From Secundilactobacillus malefermentans DSM 5705 = KCTC 3548 (lineage in GTDB: Bacteria; Bacillota; Bacilli; Lactobacillales; Lactobacillaceae): a stretch of DNA of 64,000 nt. This document shows positions 21,600-30,316 of the stretch, one piece after another. A program made the translations under genes and the position numbers. Position 1 is the stretch's first letter; each line of letters begins with the position of its first letter. The notes beneath the pieces were generated by a model, which saw only the letters and a list, made by a program, of their open reading frames with translations, had not been told where the DNA came from and searched no databases. Where the stretch lies: assembly GCF_001436395.1 (NCBI RefSeq), contig NZ_AZGJ01000001.1, positions 45,375 to 109,374 of the forward strand. Reading direction: 5' to 3'.

Positions 21600-23075
21600 A
21601 TGTCAGAACAACCATACGATTTAAGAAAAGTACTAAGCGAAATAAAAGATGATCCTAAACAATATCATGAAACCAATGTCGAAATTGATCCAGATGCTGA
21701 TTTAGCTGGTGTCTATCGTTATATTGGTTCAGGTGGAACCGTTCAACGACCAACGAGCGAAGGTCCAACAATGATGTTTAATAACGTAAAAGGGTTCCCA
21801 GGTAGCCGAGTTTTGATTGGCTTACAGGCATCTAGGAAACGGGTTGGAAAAATTTTGCATCATGACTATAAAACGTTGGGTCAAATGTTAAATGAGGCTG
21901 TGACTCATCCAATGGCTCCCGTTGAGGTTACAAAAGCGAACGCGCCAGCGCAAGAGGTTGTCCATTTGGCAACGGACGCTGACTTTGATATTCGTAAATT
22001 ACTTGCAGCACCAACTAATACACCAGTTGATGCTGGTCCTTACATTACGATGGGGGTTGTTTATGGTCATAGCGTAGACGGCCAAGAAAGCGACGTTACG
22101 ATTCATCGAATGGTCTTGGAAGATAAAGACACCATCGGGATGTACATCATGCCTAGTGGCCGTCATATTGGGGCATTTTTGAAAGAGTATGAAGATCAAA
22201 ACAAGCCGATGCCCATTACAATCAATATTGGCTTAGATCCAGCAATCACGATTGGTGCGACATTTGAGCCACCGACAACACCACTTGGTTATAATGAACT
22301 TCAGGTCGCTGGGGCACTCCGAAACGAAGCTGTCCAAGTTGTTCCTGGTGTCGCAGTCGACGCCATGGGAATCGCTCGTTCTGAGTGGATTATTGAGGCT
22401 GAAATTATGCCAAACCAGAAAATGCAAGAAGATATTAATACGAATTCAGGATACGCCATGCCAGAATTTCCAGGATACAATGGTAAAGCAAATCCTGCCG
22501 TCAACGTGGTTAAAATAAAGGCTGTGACGCATCGGAAAGACAATCCAATCGTTCAAACGACAATTGGTCCGTCTGAAGAGCACGTCTCAATGGCCGGAAT
22601 TCCCACAGAAGCTTCTATTCTAAATTTGGTTGATCGTGCAATTCCAGGTAAGGTCCTAAATGTGTACAATGCACCAGCTGGTGGTGGAAAGCTCATGACG
22701 ATTATGCAAATTCATAAAGACAACGAGGCCGATGAAGGGATTCAACGCCAAGCCGCATTGTTGGCATTTTCATCATTTAAGGAACTTAAAACGGTTATTT
22801 TAGTTGATGAAGACGTTGATATTTTTGATTGGAATGATGTCATGTGGACCATTAATACGCGGTTCCAAGCTGATCGCGATATTATGGTTTTAGAGGGGAT
22901 GCGAAATCATCCACTTGATCCATCCGAATTGCCTGAATATGATCCTGCGCGAATCAGAATTAGAGGAATGAGTTCAAAGCTAGTTTTAGATGGAACATTC
23001 CCTTATGATATGCGGGACACGTTTAAGCGGGCGCAATTTAAAGAAGTTACAGATTGGAAGAAGTATTTAGATTAA
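21600..23075 (+). CDS. lpdC: UbiD-family decarboxylase, gallate/protocatechuate type (LpdC-like)
   Basis: A prenylated-FMN dependent non-oxidative decarboxylase. The 491-aa length and start (SEQPYDLRKVLSEIKDDPKQYHET) fit the LpdC/AroY branch of UbiD enzymes, which removes CO2 from gallate or protocatechuate. The dense mid-region IHRMVLEDKDT...MPSGRHIGAFLKEYE and EVQ-like PLGYNELQVAGALRNE belongs to the FMN/metal-binding core. A strong GAGGAGG precedes ATG 21600. The partner UbiX-like gene starts 15 bp after the stop. The third lpd gene of L. plantarum (lpdD) and a gallate permease are not seen here. Confidence 0.85.
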   Translation: MSEQPYDLRKVLSEIKDDPKQYHETNVEIDPDADLAGVYRYIGSGGTVQRPTSEGPTMMFNNVKGFPGSRVLIGLQASRKRVGKILHHDYKTLGQMLNEAVTHPMAPVEVTKANAPAQEVVHLATDADFDIRKLLAAPTNTPVDAGPYITMGVVYGHSVDGQESDVTIHRMVLEDKDTIGMYIMPSGRHIGAFLKEYEDQNKPMPITINIGLDPAITIGATFEPPTTPLGYNELQVAGALRNEAVQVVPGVAVDAMGIARSEWIIEAEIMPNQKMQEDINTNSGYAMPEFPGYNGKANPAVNVVKIKAVTHRKDNPIVQTTIGPSEEHVSMAGIPTEASILNLVDRAIPGKVLNVYNAPAGGGKLMTIMQIHKDNEADEGIQRQAALLAFSSFKELKTVILVDEDVDIFDWNDVMWTINTRFQADRDIMVLEGMRNHPLDPSELPEYDPARIRIRGMSSKLVLDGTFPYDMRDTFKRAQFKEVTDWKKYLD

Positions 23076-23089
23076 TTTAGGGGGGGCAC

Positions 23090-23683
23090 ATGAAAAAAAT
23101 TGTTGTTGGTATTTCAGGTGCAAGCGGCACCATATACGGGATTCGTTTGCTAGAGGCGTTAAAGCAAGACCCCGATGTGGAAACTCATTTAGTCATGAGT
23201 CGATGGGCTAAAGAAAACCTTGCCGTGGAGGATACCGGTTATACAGATGCACAGGTCAAAGCATTGGCTGATTTTGTTTATCCGGAACAAAATATGGGCG
23301 CCACCATTTCGAGTGGCAGCTTTCTTCATGATGGAATGGTCATTGTTCCAGCAAGTATGAAAACAGTTGCTGCCGTCGCAACGGGCTTGGGTGATAATTT
23401 AATTGCCAGAGCCGCTGACGTGACGCTGAAGGAACAACGACAATTAATCATTGTCCCAAGGGAATCCCCATTTAATCAAATTCATTTGGAAAATATGTTG
23501 AAACTTTCGAAAATGGGCGTTGCAATTATTCCACCCATTCCGGCTTTTTATAATCAACCTAAAACGGTGGATGACATTGTGAACCATACCGTCATGAAGA
23601 TTCTCGATCATTTGAATATCGATAATTCAATTAGTAAACGGTGGATTGGATTGGCAAATGCGCGTCAGGAAGCTAGAAAATAA
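23090..23683 (+). CDS. lpdB: UbiX-family flavin prenyltransferase (LpdB-like)
   Basis: Makes the prenylated FMN cofactor needed by UbiD decarboxylases, from FMN and dimethylallyl phosphate. The N-terminal flavin motif VVGISGASGTIYGIRLLEAL and the segments SSGSFLHDGMVIVPASMKT and PRESPFNQIHLENMLKLSKMG are typical of UbiX. Length is 197 aa. A GGGGGG purine run precedes the ATG. It is cotranscribed with lpdC, so it most likely serves that enzyme, and it ends at its own terminator. Confidence 0.92.
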   Translation: MKKIVVGISGASGTIYGIRLLEALKQDPDVETHLVMSRWAKENLAVEDTGYTDAQVKALADFVYPEQNMGATISSGSFLHDGMVIVPASMKTVAAVATGLGDNLIARAADVTLKEQRQLIIVPRESPFNQIHLENMLKLSKMGVAIIPPIPAFYNQPKTVDDIVNHTVMKILDHLNIDNSISKRWIGLANARQEARK

Positions 23684-23690
23684 GCAATGA

Positions 23691-23720
23691 AACAGTCACT
23701 TAAAAGGGTGGCTGTTTTTA
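23691..23720 (+). terminator. Terminator after lpdB
   Basis: AACAGTCAC pairs with GTGGCTGTT (one G-U) and is followed by a T run. Confidence 0.85.
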
Positions 23721-23730
23721 TTTATGAGAA

Positions 23731-23784
23731 TTTGAACAGAATTTCATTGTATTATTTTACATTTGTTCAAAAATAAGGTATTCT
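23731..23784 (+). promoter_or_regulatory. deo operon promoter with inverted operator half sites
   Basis: TTTACA (23756-23761), 17 bp, TATTCT (23779-23784) is the promoter. TTTGAACA (23731-23738) and TGTTCAAA (23764-23771) are exact inverted copies on either side of the -35. They are good candidates for binding by the SorC-type DeoR encoded downstream, whose Bacillus relative uses similar TTGAAC-like sequences. A further pair, TGTTTG (23786-23791) and CAAACA (23808-23813), brackets the ribosome site. Confidence 0.6.
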
Positions 23785-23813
23785 ATGTTTGTAAATGAAA
23801 GGGGTTTCAAACA

Positions 23814-24500
23814 ATGAAATTAACGATAGAACAATTAGCAAAATATATTGATCACACTAACTTAAAGGCAGAGGCAACTAAGGCTGATATTCAAAAGACT
23901 TGCGAAGAGGCCGCAAAGTATAATACGGCTTCCGTTTGTGTTAACTCGTACTGGATTCCATTTGTTGCGGAGCAATTAAAGGGCACAACTGTTAATCCAA
24001 TCGCAGTTGTTGGCTTTCCCTTAGGTGCAATGTCAACTAATGCCAAGGTTTATGAGGCAAATGACGCGATTGACGCTGGTGCTGAAGAAATCGACATGGT
24101 TATCAATATTGGCGAACTTCGCGGTGGAAATACCGAAGTTGTGTTAGCAGATATTAAAGCTTTGTCAAAAGCTGTTCATGCAAAAAATAAACTATTAAAA
24201 GTTATTATTGAAACAGCACTCTTAAACAAGGATGAAATCAAGCTTGCTAGCAAATTAACAGTTGAGGGCGAAGCAGATTTTGTGAAAACTTCTACCGGAT
24301 TCTCTACATCTGGTGCTAAACTAGAAGATGTTAAAATTATGAGAGAAACCGTTGGACCTGATTTTGGTGTTAAGGCTTCTGGTGGTGTTCACTCATATGA
24401 GGAAGCCATTGAAATGATTGAAGCTGGTGCAACTCGCTTAGGTGTTAGTGCAACGGTCGCTATTTTAACAGGTTCTAAGGATACATCTAAAGGCTACTAA
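23814..24500 (+). CDS. deoC: Deoxyribose-phosphate aldolase
   Basis: Splits 2-deoxyribose 5-phosphate into acetaldehyde and glyceraldehyde 3-phosphate, feeding nucleoside sugar into glycolysis. The Schiff-base lysine lies in FVKTSTGFST and the second conserved lysine in VKASGGV. The start LAKYIDHTNLKAEAT and the GFPLGA segment are standard. Length is 228 aa. It is the first gene of the cluster deoC-deoB-deoD-deoR-pdp. Confidence 0.97.
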   Translation: MKLTIEQLAKYIDHTNLKAEATKADIQKTCEEAAKYNTASVCVNSYWIPFVAEQLKGTTVNPIAVVGFPLGAMSTNAKVYEANDAIDAGAEEIDMVINIGELRGGNTEVVLADIKALSKAVHAKNKLLKVIIETALLNKDEIKLASKLTVEGEADFVKTSTGFSTSGAKLEDVKIMRETVGPDFGVKASGGVHSYEEAIEMIEAGATRLGVSATVAILTGSKDTSKGY

Positions 24501-24524
24501 AATTTCCAGAGAGGATGTTATTTC

Positions 24525-25712
24525 ATGACTTATAAGCGTGTTTTTGGTCTCGTTTTAGATTCAGTTGGTACTGGGGCAGCTCCCGATGCTGATAAGTTCA
24601 ATGATGGTGGTGCTGATACTTTAGGCCACGTTGGTGAACATTTTGCCGGTAAATTAAAGATCCCCAATCTTCAGAAATTAGGAATCTCAAATTTAAGAGC
24701 GGTTCCTATTGAGGGTGTTCCAGCAGTAGAAAAGCCAATTGGCTACTATGGCAAAATGCAAGAAATATCGGCGGGTAAGGACAGTATGGACGGCCACTGG
24801 GAAATGATGGGCTTGCCAGTCAAAAAAGCGCTCAGTACATTTCCAAATGGCTTTCCTGAAGAAATTTTATCTAAGCTTGAGAAGTTCTCAGGACGTAAGA
24901 TAATTGGAAACCGACCAGAATCAGGGACAAAAATCATTGCCGAACTTGGCGAGCAACAGATGAAAACGGGGGATCTGATTGTCTATACATCAGGTGACTC
25001 TGTTATCCAAATTGCCGCCCATGAAGACGTTATTCCGCTCAAGGAACTATACAAAATTTGTGAGTATGCGCGTTCCATCGTTAATGGACCTGAATATACG
25101 GTTGGTCGGATTATTGCACGACCATACGTGGGTCCTGATAAGGATCACTTTACGCGAACCGCAAACCGTCACGACTTCACTTTGGAGCCTACTAGTGATA
25201 CTGATATTGATTTTCTCCAACAAGCTGGTGTTCATACCGTTGGTGTTGGTAAAATTAATGACATATTCTCGGGTCACGGAATTGATGAAGGTTACCATAA
25301 CGAAAGCAACATGGATGGAATGGATCATGTGGATCACGTGATGACTGAAGATTTCACCGGATTTTGCTTTATTAACCTGGTTGATTTTGATGCGATGTAT
25401 GGTCATCGTCGTAATCCAGAAGGCTTCGGAAATGCATTGATGGAATTTGATAAACGTTTGGGAACGGTTTTAGACAACATGAAACCAGATGACCTCTTGC
25501 TCATTACCGCTGATCATGGAAATGACCCTGGTTTTAGGGGAACAGACCATACCCGTGAATTTGTCCCATTACTTGCTTATTCGCCAAGTATGAAAGAGTC
25601 TGGTAGTCTAGGAATTCGTTCACCATTTGCTGATTTTGGTGCAACTGTTCTTGATAACTTCAAGGTTTCTGGAAATGGTAACGGACAAAGTTTCTTGGAC
25701 GAACTAAAATAA
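24525..25712 (+). CDS. deoB: Phosphopentomutase
   Basis: Interconverts (deoxy)ribose 1-phosphate and 5-phosphate, linking phosphorolysis of nucleosides to deoC and the pentose phosphate pathway. This alkaline-phosphatase superfamily enzyme has metal-binding motifs at the start ([16 protein letters not shown]), in [13 protein letters not shown], and near the end ([21 protein letters not shown]). Length is 395 aa. It starts 24 bp after deoC behind a GAGAGGATG region. Confidence 0.97.
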   Translation: MTYKRVFGLVLDSVGTGAAPDADKFNDGGADTLGHVGEHFAGKLKIPNLQKLGISNLRAVPIEGVPAVEKPIGYYGKMQEISAGKDSMDGHWEMMGLPVKKALSTFPNGFPEEILSKLEKFSGRKIIGNRPESGTKIIAELGEQQMKTGDLIVYTSGDSVIQIAAHEDVIPLKELYKICEYARSIVNGPEYTVGRIIARPYVGPDKDHFTRTANRHDFTLEPTSDTDIDFLQQAGVHTVGVGKINDIFSGHGIDEGYHNESNMDGMDHVDHVMTEDFTGFCFINLVDFDAMYGHRRNPEGFGNALMEFDKRLGTVLDNMKPDDLLLITADHGNDPGFRGTDHTREFVPLLAYSPSMKESGSLGIRSPFADFGATVLDNFKVSGNGNGQSFLDELK

Positions 25713-25733
25713 TTCCCTTAAGGAGGAAATTTC

Positions 25734-26441
25734 ATGAGTGAGCATATTGAAGCAAAAAAGGGCGATATTGCAGATACAGTATTACTTCCTGGTGATCCAC
25801 TGCGAGCAAAATATATTGCCGAAACTTTTTTTGAAAATCCTGTTCGATATAACACAGTGCGAAACGCATTTGGCTATACAGGAACCTATAAGGGAAAACG
25901 AGTATCCGTTCAAGGAACGGGCATGGGAATTCCATCAATTTCCATCTACACGAATGAATTAATTAATGAATATGGTGTAAAAACGTTGTTCAGAGTGGGT
26001 TCTTCAGGCGGTATGAGTCCAGATGTCCACGTTCGTGACGTGATTTTAGCAGAGGGCGCAACCACCGATTCATCCATTATCCATAACACGTTTGGCGGTG
26101 GAATCTATTTTGCACCTATTGCTGATTTTGGCCTACTAGATACGGCTTATCACGCAGCTGATGAATTAGACATTCCAGTTCGAGTTGGAAACGTTCTTTC
26201 TGAAGATCGTTTCTATAATGATGAAATGGACCGTCAAAAATTAGTTGATTATGGCGTGGCAGCAACGGAAATGGAAACCGCTGCACTTTATCTATTGGCA
26301 GCAAAGTACCATGTACGAGCTTTAGCAGTTTTGACAATCAGTAATCATTTGATTACGGGTGAAGAAACGACAGCTGAAGAACGAGAAAAATCGTTTAATG
26401 ACATGATTAAGGTTGCTTTAGAAACAGCCGTTAAAGGCTAG
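25734..26441 (+). CDS. deoD: Purine-nucleoside phosphorylase, DeoD type
   Basis: Phosphorolyses purine (deoxy)nucleosides to free base and sugar 1-phosphate in the cytoplasm. The protein is 235 aa, as in hexameric DeoD enzymes. It has [23 protein letters not shown] at the start, [16 protein letters not shown], the phosphate-binding FRVGSSGG, and [13 protein letters not shown] with the base-contacting region. A GGAGG site precedes the ATG, 21 bp after deoB. Confidence 0.97.
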   Translation: MSEHIEAKKGDIADTVLLPGDPLRAKYIAETFFENPVRYNTVRNAFGYTGTYKGKRVSVQGTGMGIPSISIYTNELINEYGVKTLFRVGSSGGMSPDVHVRDVILAEGATTDSSIIHNTFGGGIYFAPIADFGLLDTAYHAADELDIPVRVGNVLSEDRFYNDEMDRQKLVDYGVAATEMETAALYLLAAKYHVRALAVLTISNHLITGEETTAEEREKSFNDMIKVALETAVKG

Positions 26442-26443
26442 TT

Positions 26444-26490
26444 TATAATACTGAGGAGGGGGACGAATGGCGTTTGATGCATTCGCCCCC
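26444..26490 (+). promoter_or_regulatory. TATAAT element and 5' stem-loop before the deoR gene
   Basis: TATAAT (26444-26449) lies just after the deoD stop, without a convincing -35. It would start a transcript near the purine run at 26455. GGGGG-A-CGAATG (26458-26469) pairs with CATTCG-CCCCC (26480-26490), 11 bp with one bulged A. No T run follows, so this is not a clear terminator. It may protect the 5' end or block the ribosome site GAGGAGGGG that it contains. Confidence 0.5.
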
Positions 26491-26517
26491 CGTTGTGAAG
26501 GAAGTGGAATTGATTGA
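26467..26517 (+). CDS. Possible 16-codon leader peptide before deoR
   Basis: ATG 26467 follows the very strong site GAGGAGGGG at a short distance and opens a reading frame MAFDAFAPRCEGSGID. Its TGA stop (26515-26517) overlaps the TTG start of the regulator gene (26514). That overlap is the pattern of translational coupling. The start lies inside a stable stem-loop. I cannot tell from sequence alone whether it is translated. Confidence 0.35.
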   Translation: MAFDAFAPRCEGSGID

Positions 26518-27461
26518 GCGAGTCACGACAAGTTAGATTTGAGCACGGGCTCCAAGTTGCTAAATTATATTACGAACAAAATATGAGTCAAAGCCAAATT
26601 GCAAAAGCAATGTCAATTTCGCGACCAACAGTGTCTCGGCTTTTACAATTTGCTCGAGATCAAGGAATCGTTCGAATTCAAATAAACGATTTATTAATGG
26701 ATGTCTCAACGTTAGAGGCTCAACTTAGAAGCAAGTATCAAATTGACGTTCACGTGGTTCCCACTAGAGGGCTGGCCGTTAAAGAACGCTTAAGTGTGGT
26801 TGGACAAGCAGCGGCGCAGTACCTTGAATCTATCACGAAGCCACAAGATATCATTGGGATTGGGTGGGGGAAAACTATTTACTCAGTTGGATCTCATTTG
26901 TCAGAGATGGCAGTACCAGGTGTCATGGTTGTGCAAATGAAGGGTGGCGTTTCCTACTCGGAGCAGCCGACTTATGCGTTTGAGTCAATAAACGCGTTTG
27001 CCCATGCATTTCAAACCTACCCCCAGTACTTACCGCTACCAGTGATATTTGATAACTTGCAGACTAAGCAACTCGTTGAACAAGAACGGCATATTCAGCA
27101 GGTGACGGAACTATCTAAAGAAGCAAATATTGCTGTTTTTTCGGTTGGAACGGTTCGAGATAACGCGATGATTTTTCAGTTAGGATATTTAAAAAAGGCT
27201 GAAATTACCTATTTAAAAAAACACGCAGTTGGTGATATTTTTTCTCGATTTATTGATAAGGACGGCCAGATTGCTGATGAAACATTGAATGAGCGAACAA
27301 TTGGGATTTCACTACCTGATTTGAAAACAAAGGCTCACGCAATTTTGGTTGTTTGTGGTGATGAAAAGGTGACTTCGACTGACGCTGCATTAAAGGGTGG
27401 TTATGCCAACTGTTTGGTAATTGATCAGCATGCAGCGCAAAAACTTTTGGATTATGACTAA
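26514..27461 (+). CDS. deoR: SorC-family transcriptional regulator (DeoR of Bacillus type)
   Basis: Likely repressor of the deo cluster. The N-terminal helix-turn-helix is ARLYYEQNMSQSQIAKAMSI-like (here VAKLYYEQNMSQSQIAKAMS), followed by a sugar-phosphate-binding domain with GIGWGKTIYSVG and FSVGTVRDNAM. In Bacillus subtilis the SorC-type DeoR is relieved by deoxyribose 5-phosphate, and the same effector is inferred here. The start is TTG 26514, preceded by GAAGGAAG. It sits inside the cluster, between deoD and pdp. Confidence 0.88.
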   Translation: MSESRQVRFEHGLQVAKLYYEQNMSQSQIAKAMSISRPTVSRLLQFARDQGIVRIQINDLLMDVSTLEAQLRSKYQIDVHVVPTRGLAVKERLSVVGQAAAQYLESITKPQDIIGIGWGKTIYSVGSHLSEMAVPGVMVVQMKGGVSYSEQPTYAFESINAFAHAFQTYPQYLPLPVIFDNLQTKQLVEQERHIQQVTELSKEANIAVFSVGTVRDNAMIFQLGYLKKAEITYLKKHAVGDIFSRFIDKDGQIADETLNERTIGISLPDLKTKAHAILVVCGDEKVTSTDAALKGGYANCLVIDQHAAQKLLDYD

Positions 27462-27479
27462 ATAGATGAGGTGAATAAT

Positions 27480-28778
27480 ATGAGAATGCTAGATATTATC
27501 GAGTCAAAGAAACAAGGAAATAAATTATCAGATGATGAGATTCAATTTTTTGTTGATGGCGTCGTTGATGGGTCTATCCCTGATTACCAGACGAGTGCTT
27601 TGTTAATGGCAATTTATTTCAATGGGATGACGGATAGTGAGCAGACTAAACTGACGATGGCGATGATGCATTCTGGCGATCATTTGAACTTGTCATCAAT
27701 TGAAGGCATCAAAGTTGATAAGCACTCAACCGGTGGTGTTGGAGATAAAACCAGTATTCCGCTTGCTGCACTAGTTGCAGCGCTGGGTATCCCAGTTCCA
27801 ATGATTTCCGGTCGTGGCTTAGGCCATACGGGTGGTACGTTGGATAAATTGGAAGCGATCCCAGGATACAAGGTGGAAATTAGCGAATCCGACTTTAAGA
27901 AACAGGTTCAGAAAGAGCAGTTGGCTATTATTGGCGCAACAGGAAATATTGCCCCAGCTGATAAGAAAATTTATGCGCTACGTGACGTTACGGCAACGGT
28001 TGATTCAATTCCATTGATTGCCGGCTCAATCATGTCTAAGAAAATTGCATCAGGAACAGATGCGCTGGTGATTGATGTTAAAACTGGTGCAGGTGCGTTC
28101 ATGAAGACGCTTGATGACTCGCGAGCACTTGCTAAGGCGCTTGTAAAAATTGGTCAGGGAGTTGGAATGGACTGCATGGCACTCATTTCAGACATGAATC
28201 AACCCTTGGGTAATGCGATTGGGAATGCCCTTGAAATTAAAGAATCGATCGATTTGCTGAATGGCAATGGTCCCAAAGACCTACTTGAGCTGGTATTAAC
28301 GTTAGGAAGCCACATGGTAGTTCTTGCTGGCAAAGCACAAACGCTTGACGAAGCTCGGCAAAAGCTCGAAGGGACGATTACAGATGGATCAGCTCTAGAG
28401 CGGTTCAGAGCGATGGTTGTGGCCCAGGGTGGAGACGGAAGTGTCGTTGATCATCCAGAGATTATGCCTCAAGCCAAGTTTAAGATTGAACTGCCTGCAA
28501 AGGAAAGTGGCGTTGTTTCCGAAATTGAAGCAGATGAGATGGGAATTGCCAGCATGCTTTTAGGCGGTGGCCGACAAAAAGCTGATGATCAGCTGGACTA
28601 TGCAGTTGGTATCGTGCTCCATAAGAAGATTGGTGATAAGGTCAGCAAGGGTGAGTCACTCATGACCATTTACAGTGACACGGAACAAATTGATGATATC
28701 AAGGAACAAATTTACCAGAACGTTAAAATCACTGATTCCGCTTCAGCACCAGAGCTCATTAAAGAAATCATTAAATAA
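27480..28778 (+). CDS. pdp: Pyrimidine-nucleoside phosphorylase
   Basis: Phosphorolyses uridine, deoxyuridine and thymidine to base and sugar 1-phosphate. The thymidine phosphorylase signature [15 protein letters not shown] is near residue 80, with [16 protein letters not shown] and the substrate lysine region [17 protein letters not shown] downstream. A C-terminal PYNP domain ends the protein. GATGAGGTG (27465-27473) is placed for ATG 27480, so an upstream in-frame GTG (27471) is not used. It closes the deo cluster, 18 bp after deoR. Confidence 0.95.
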   Translation: MRMLDIIESKKQGNKLSDDEIQFFVDGVVDGSIPDYQTSALLMAIYFNGMTDSEQTKLTMAMMHSGDHLNLSSIEGIKVDKHSTGGVGDKTSIPLAALVAALGIPVPMISGRGLGHTGGTLDKLEAIPGYKVEISESDFKKQVQKEQLAIIGATGNIAPADKKIYALRDVTATVDSIPLIAGSIMSKKIASGTDALVIDVKTGAGAFMKTLDDSRALAKALVKIGQGVGMDCMALISDMNQPLGNAIGNALEIKESIDLLNGNGPKDLLELVLTLGSHMVVLAGKAQTLDEARQKLEGTITDGSALERFRAMVVAQGGDGSVVDHPEIMPQAKFKIELPAKESGVVSEIEADEMGIASMLLGGGRQKADDQLDYAVGIVLHKKIGDKVSKGESLMTIYSDTEQIDDIKEQIYQNVKITDSASAPELIKEIIK

Positions 28779-28815
28779 CCGAGTGATTTTTACTGTTCAT
28801 TAATTTTGAATTGGG

Positions 28816-28821
28816 TATAAT
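28816..28821 (+). promoter_or_regulatory. -10 element of gshA
   Basis: TATAAT is about 33 bp before the preferred gshA start. The -35 region is weak. An in-frame ATG at 28824 lies too near this element to be the real start. Confidence 0.55.
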
Positions 28822-28853
28822 TAATGCTAAAGACGGTAAAACGGGGGATGGAT

Positions 28854-30278
28854 ATGCTGGATAATTTACTACAAGTAATCAAGGATGAAGGAGTTGCTGA
28901 GCAGCTTTTTCATAGTCTGATTGGAATTGAAGTAGAAGCGTATCGAGTTGACCAAGAGGGTCGGTTAAGCGAGCAACCCTATCCCCGCAAATTGGGTAAG
29001 CACGAATATCATCCCTACCTAAAGGCGGATAAAACGAAAACTAAATTTGAAGTTGTGACGGATCCAAATCCGAATATTGGTGGTGTTCTTGACCAGTTAG
29101 ATACACTTCAGACCGCTTTTTATCGCTCACTAGAAGGCGACGATCGAATTTGGCCGCTTAGCACGCCGCCTCGGGCCAATGGAACAACAAATGGTACAGT
29201 TAATAGTGACGAGCGTACAACCGGCGTACACGTTAACTACAGCATCCCTGATCCAGTGATCAATCGCCTGTACAGCCACTATCAATCAGAGTATGCAACC
29301 GTTATTGAGTTTAAAAATAATCTTTACTTGCGAATGATGCAAAACTTTATTTGTAATCGTTGGTTATTGACGTATCTATTTGGCGCTAGTCCTGAGTCAA
29401 CTCATTCAGCATTTTCAAAAATTGATCATCCTGTTCGGAGTATCCGAAATAGCGATTTGGGTTTCGTAAATTTAACAACTAAAAAATTGAGCTATGCGTC
29501 TGTAGAAGCACACATTGCAGATCTCAACCAGCAAATTAAATTGGGTCAGCTGGCAACGATTGCTGATTACCAGGCGCCAATCAGGATGCGGGGGTCAGAA
29601 ACACCTGACACCTTAAAGTCAATCGGTGCGCGCTATCTTGAAATACGTGCCTTGGATAATACACCATTTACCTCTAATGGGATTAGTCGTCACGCCTTGT
29701 ACTTTATGAAATTCTTTATGATTGATTTGATGGTTCGACCAGTGGATACTAGTCGGCTATCTGCAATTTTACAATTAGGGATTGAAAAGAATAATCGCGT
29801 TGCTCTAGAGTTACCAACTGCTCATACGTACCTTGAGAATGAAGGCGTGTCTATTTTTAGCGACCTTAAAGTGTTGGCGTCAGAGCTAAATGCGCACATT
29901 GAGCAAACGGCAGCTTTAGATGATTTATTTGAAGTCATGACGCATCCCGAGTTAACACCGGCAGCGATGATTTATAATCGAGCTGGAAATCAAGCTATTG
30001 ATTCGTTTGCGTTGAGTGTTGCAACTCGTTGGCGGACTGAACGATTAAGTTCGCGAAAGCTCTTGCCAGCAATTGGTCGACTTTCGCACAAGGCACAACA
30101 GGTTATCCTAATTGCGATTCAACGAGGGATTCAGTACTATCAAATTAAGGATGAGCAGGGTGGCGACCTACTGATGTTGACTTATGAAAGCATCACCCAA
30201 GTTATCTTGATGATTGATATTGAAAAATACGAACCGGAACAATTAATTCACAAATTGTTTCCGACCTTCGAAATGTAA
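28854..30278 (+). CDS. gshA: Glutamate--cysteine ligase (gamma-glutamylcysteine synthetase)
   Basis: Catalyses the first step of glutathione synthesis. Sequence features are LFHSLIGIEVEAYRV near residue 20 (the metal-binding Glu pair), EFVTDPNP-like KFEVVTDPNPN, and GVHVNYSI. These match the GshA module of Gram-positive GshA/GshF enzymes. At 474 aa it lacks the ATP-grasp domain of bifunctional GshF, so it would give gamma-glutamylcysteine unless another gene completes the pathway. CGGGGGA is well placed for ATG 28854, which is why I prefer it to upstream in-frame ATGs. It is convergent with an amino acid permease gene. Confidence 0.88.
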   Translation: MLDNLLQVIKDEGVAEQLFHSLIGIEVEAYRVDQEGRLSEQPYPRKLGKHEYHPYLKADKTKTKFEVVTDPNPNIGGVLDQLDTLQTAFYRSLEGDDRIWPLSTPPRANGTTNGTVNSDERTTGVHVNYSIPDPVINRLYSHYQSEYATVIEFKNNLYLRMMQNFICNRWLLTYLFGASPESTHSAFSKIDHPVRSIRNSDLGFVNLTTKKLSYASVEAHIADLNQQIKLGQLATIADYQAPIRMRGSETPDTLKSIGARYLEIRALDNTPFTSNGISRHALYFMKFFMIDLMVRPVDTSRLSAILQLGIEKNNRVALELPTAHTYLENEGVSIFSDLKVLASELNAHIEQTAALDDLFEVMTHPELTPAAMIYNRAGNQAIDSFALSVATRWRTERLSSRKLLPAIGRLSHKAQQVILIAIQRGIQYYQIKDEQGGDLLMLTYESITQVILMIDIEKYEPEQLIHKLFPTFEM

Positions 30279-30283
30279 ACAAA

Positions 30284-30316
30284 AAGGAACTATGATTGAA
30301 AAAATCATAGTTCCTT
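30284..30316. terminator. Bidirectional terminator between gshA and the permease gene
   Basis: AAGGAACTATGATT (30284-30297) pairs perfectly with AATCATAGTTCCTT (30303-30316), with A and T runs on both sides. The stem overlaps the stop codon of the minus-strand permease gene. Confidence 0.9.

Noticed and set aside
26458..26490. Intrinsic terminator between deoD and deoR
   Set aside because: The stem is strong but no T run follows it, and the regulator and pdp belong with the operon.
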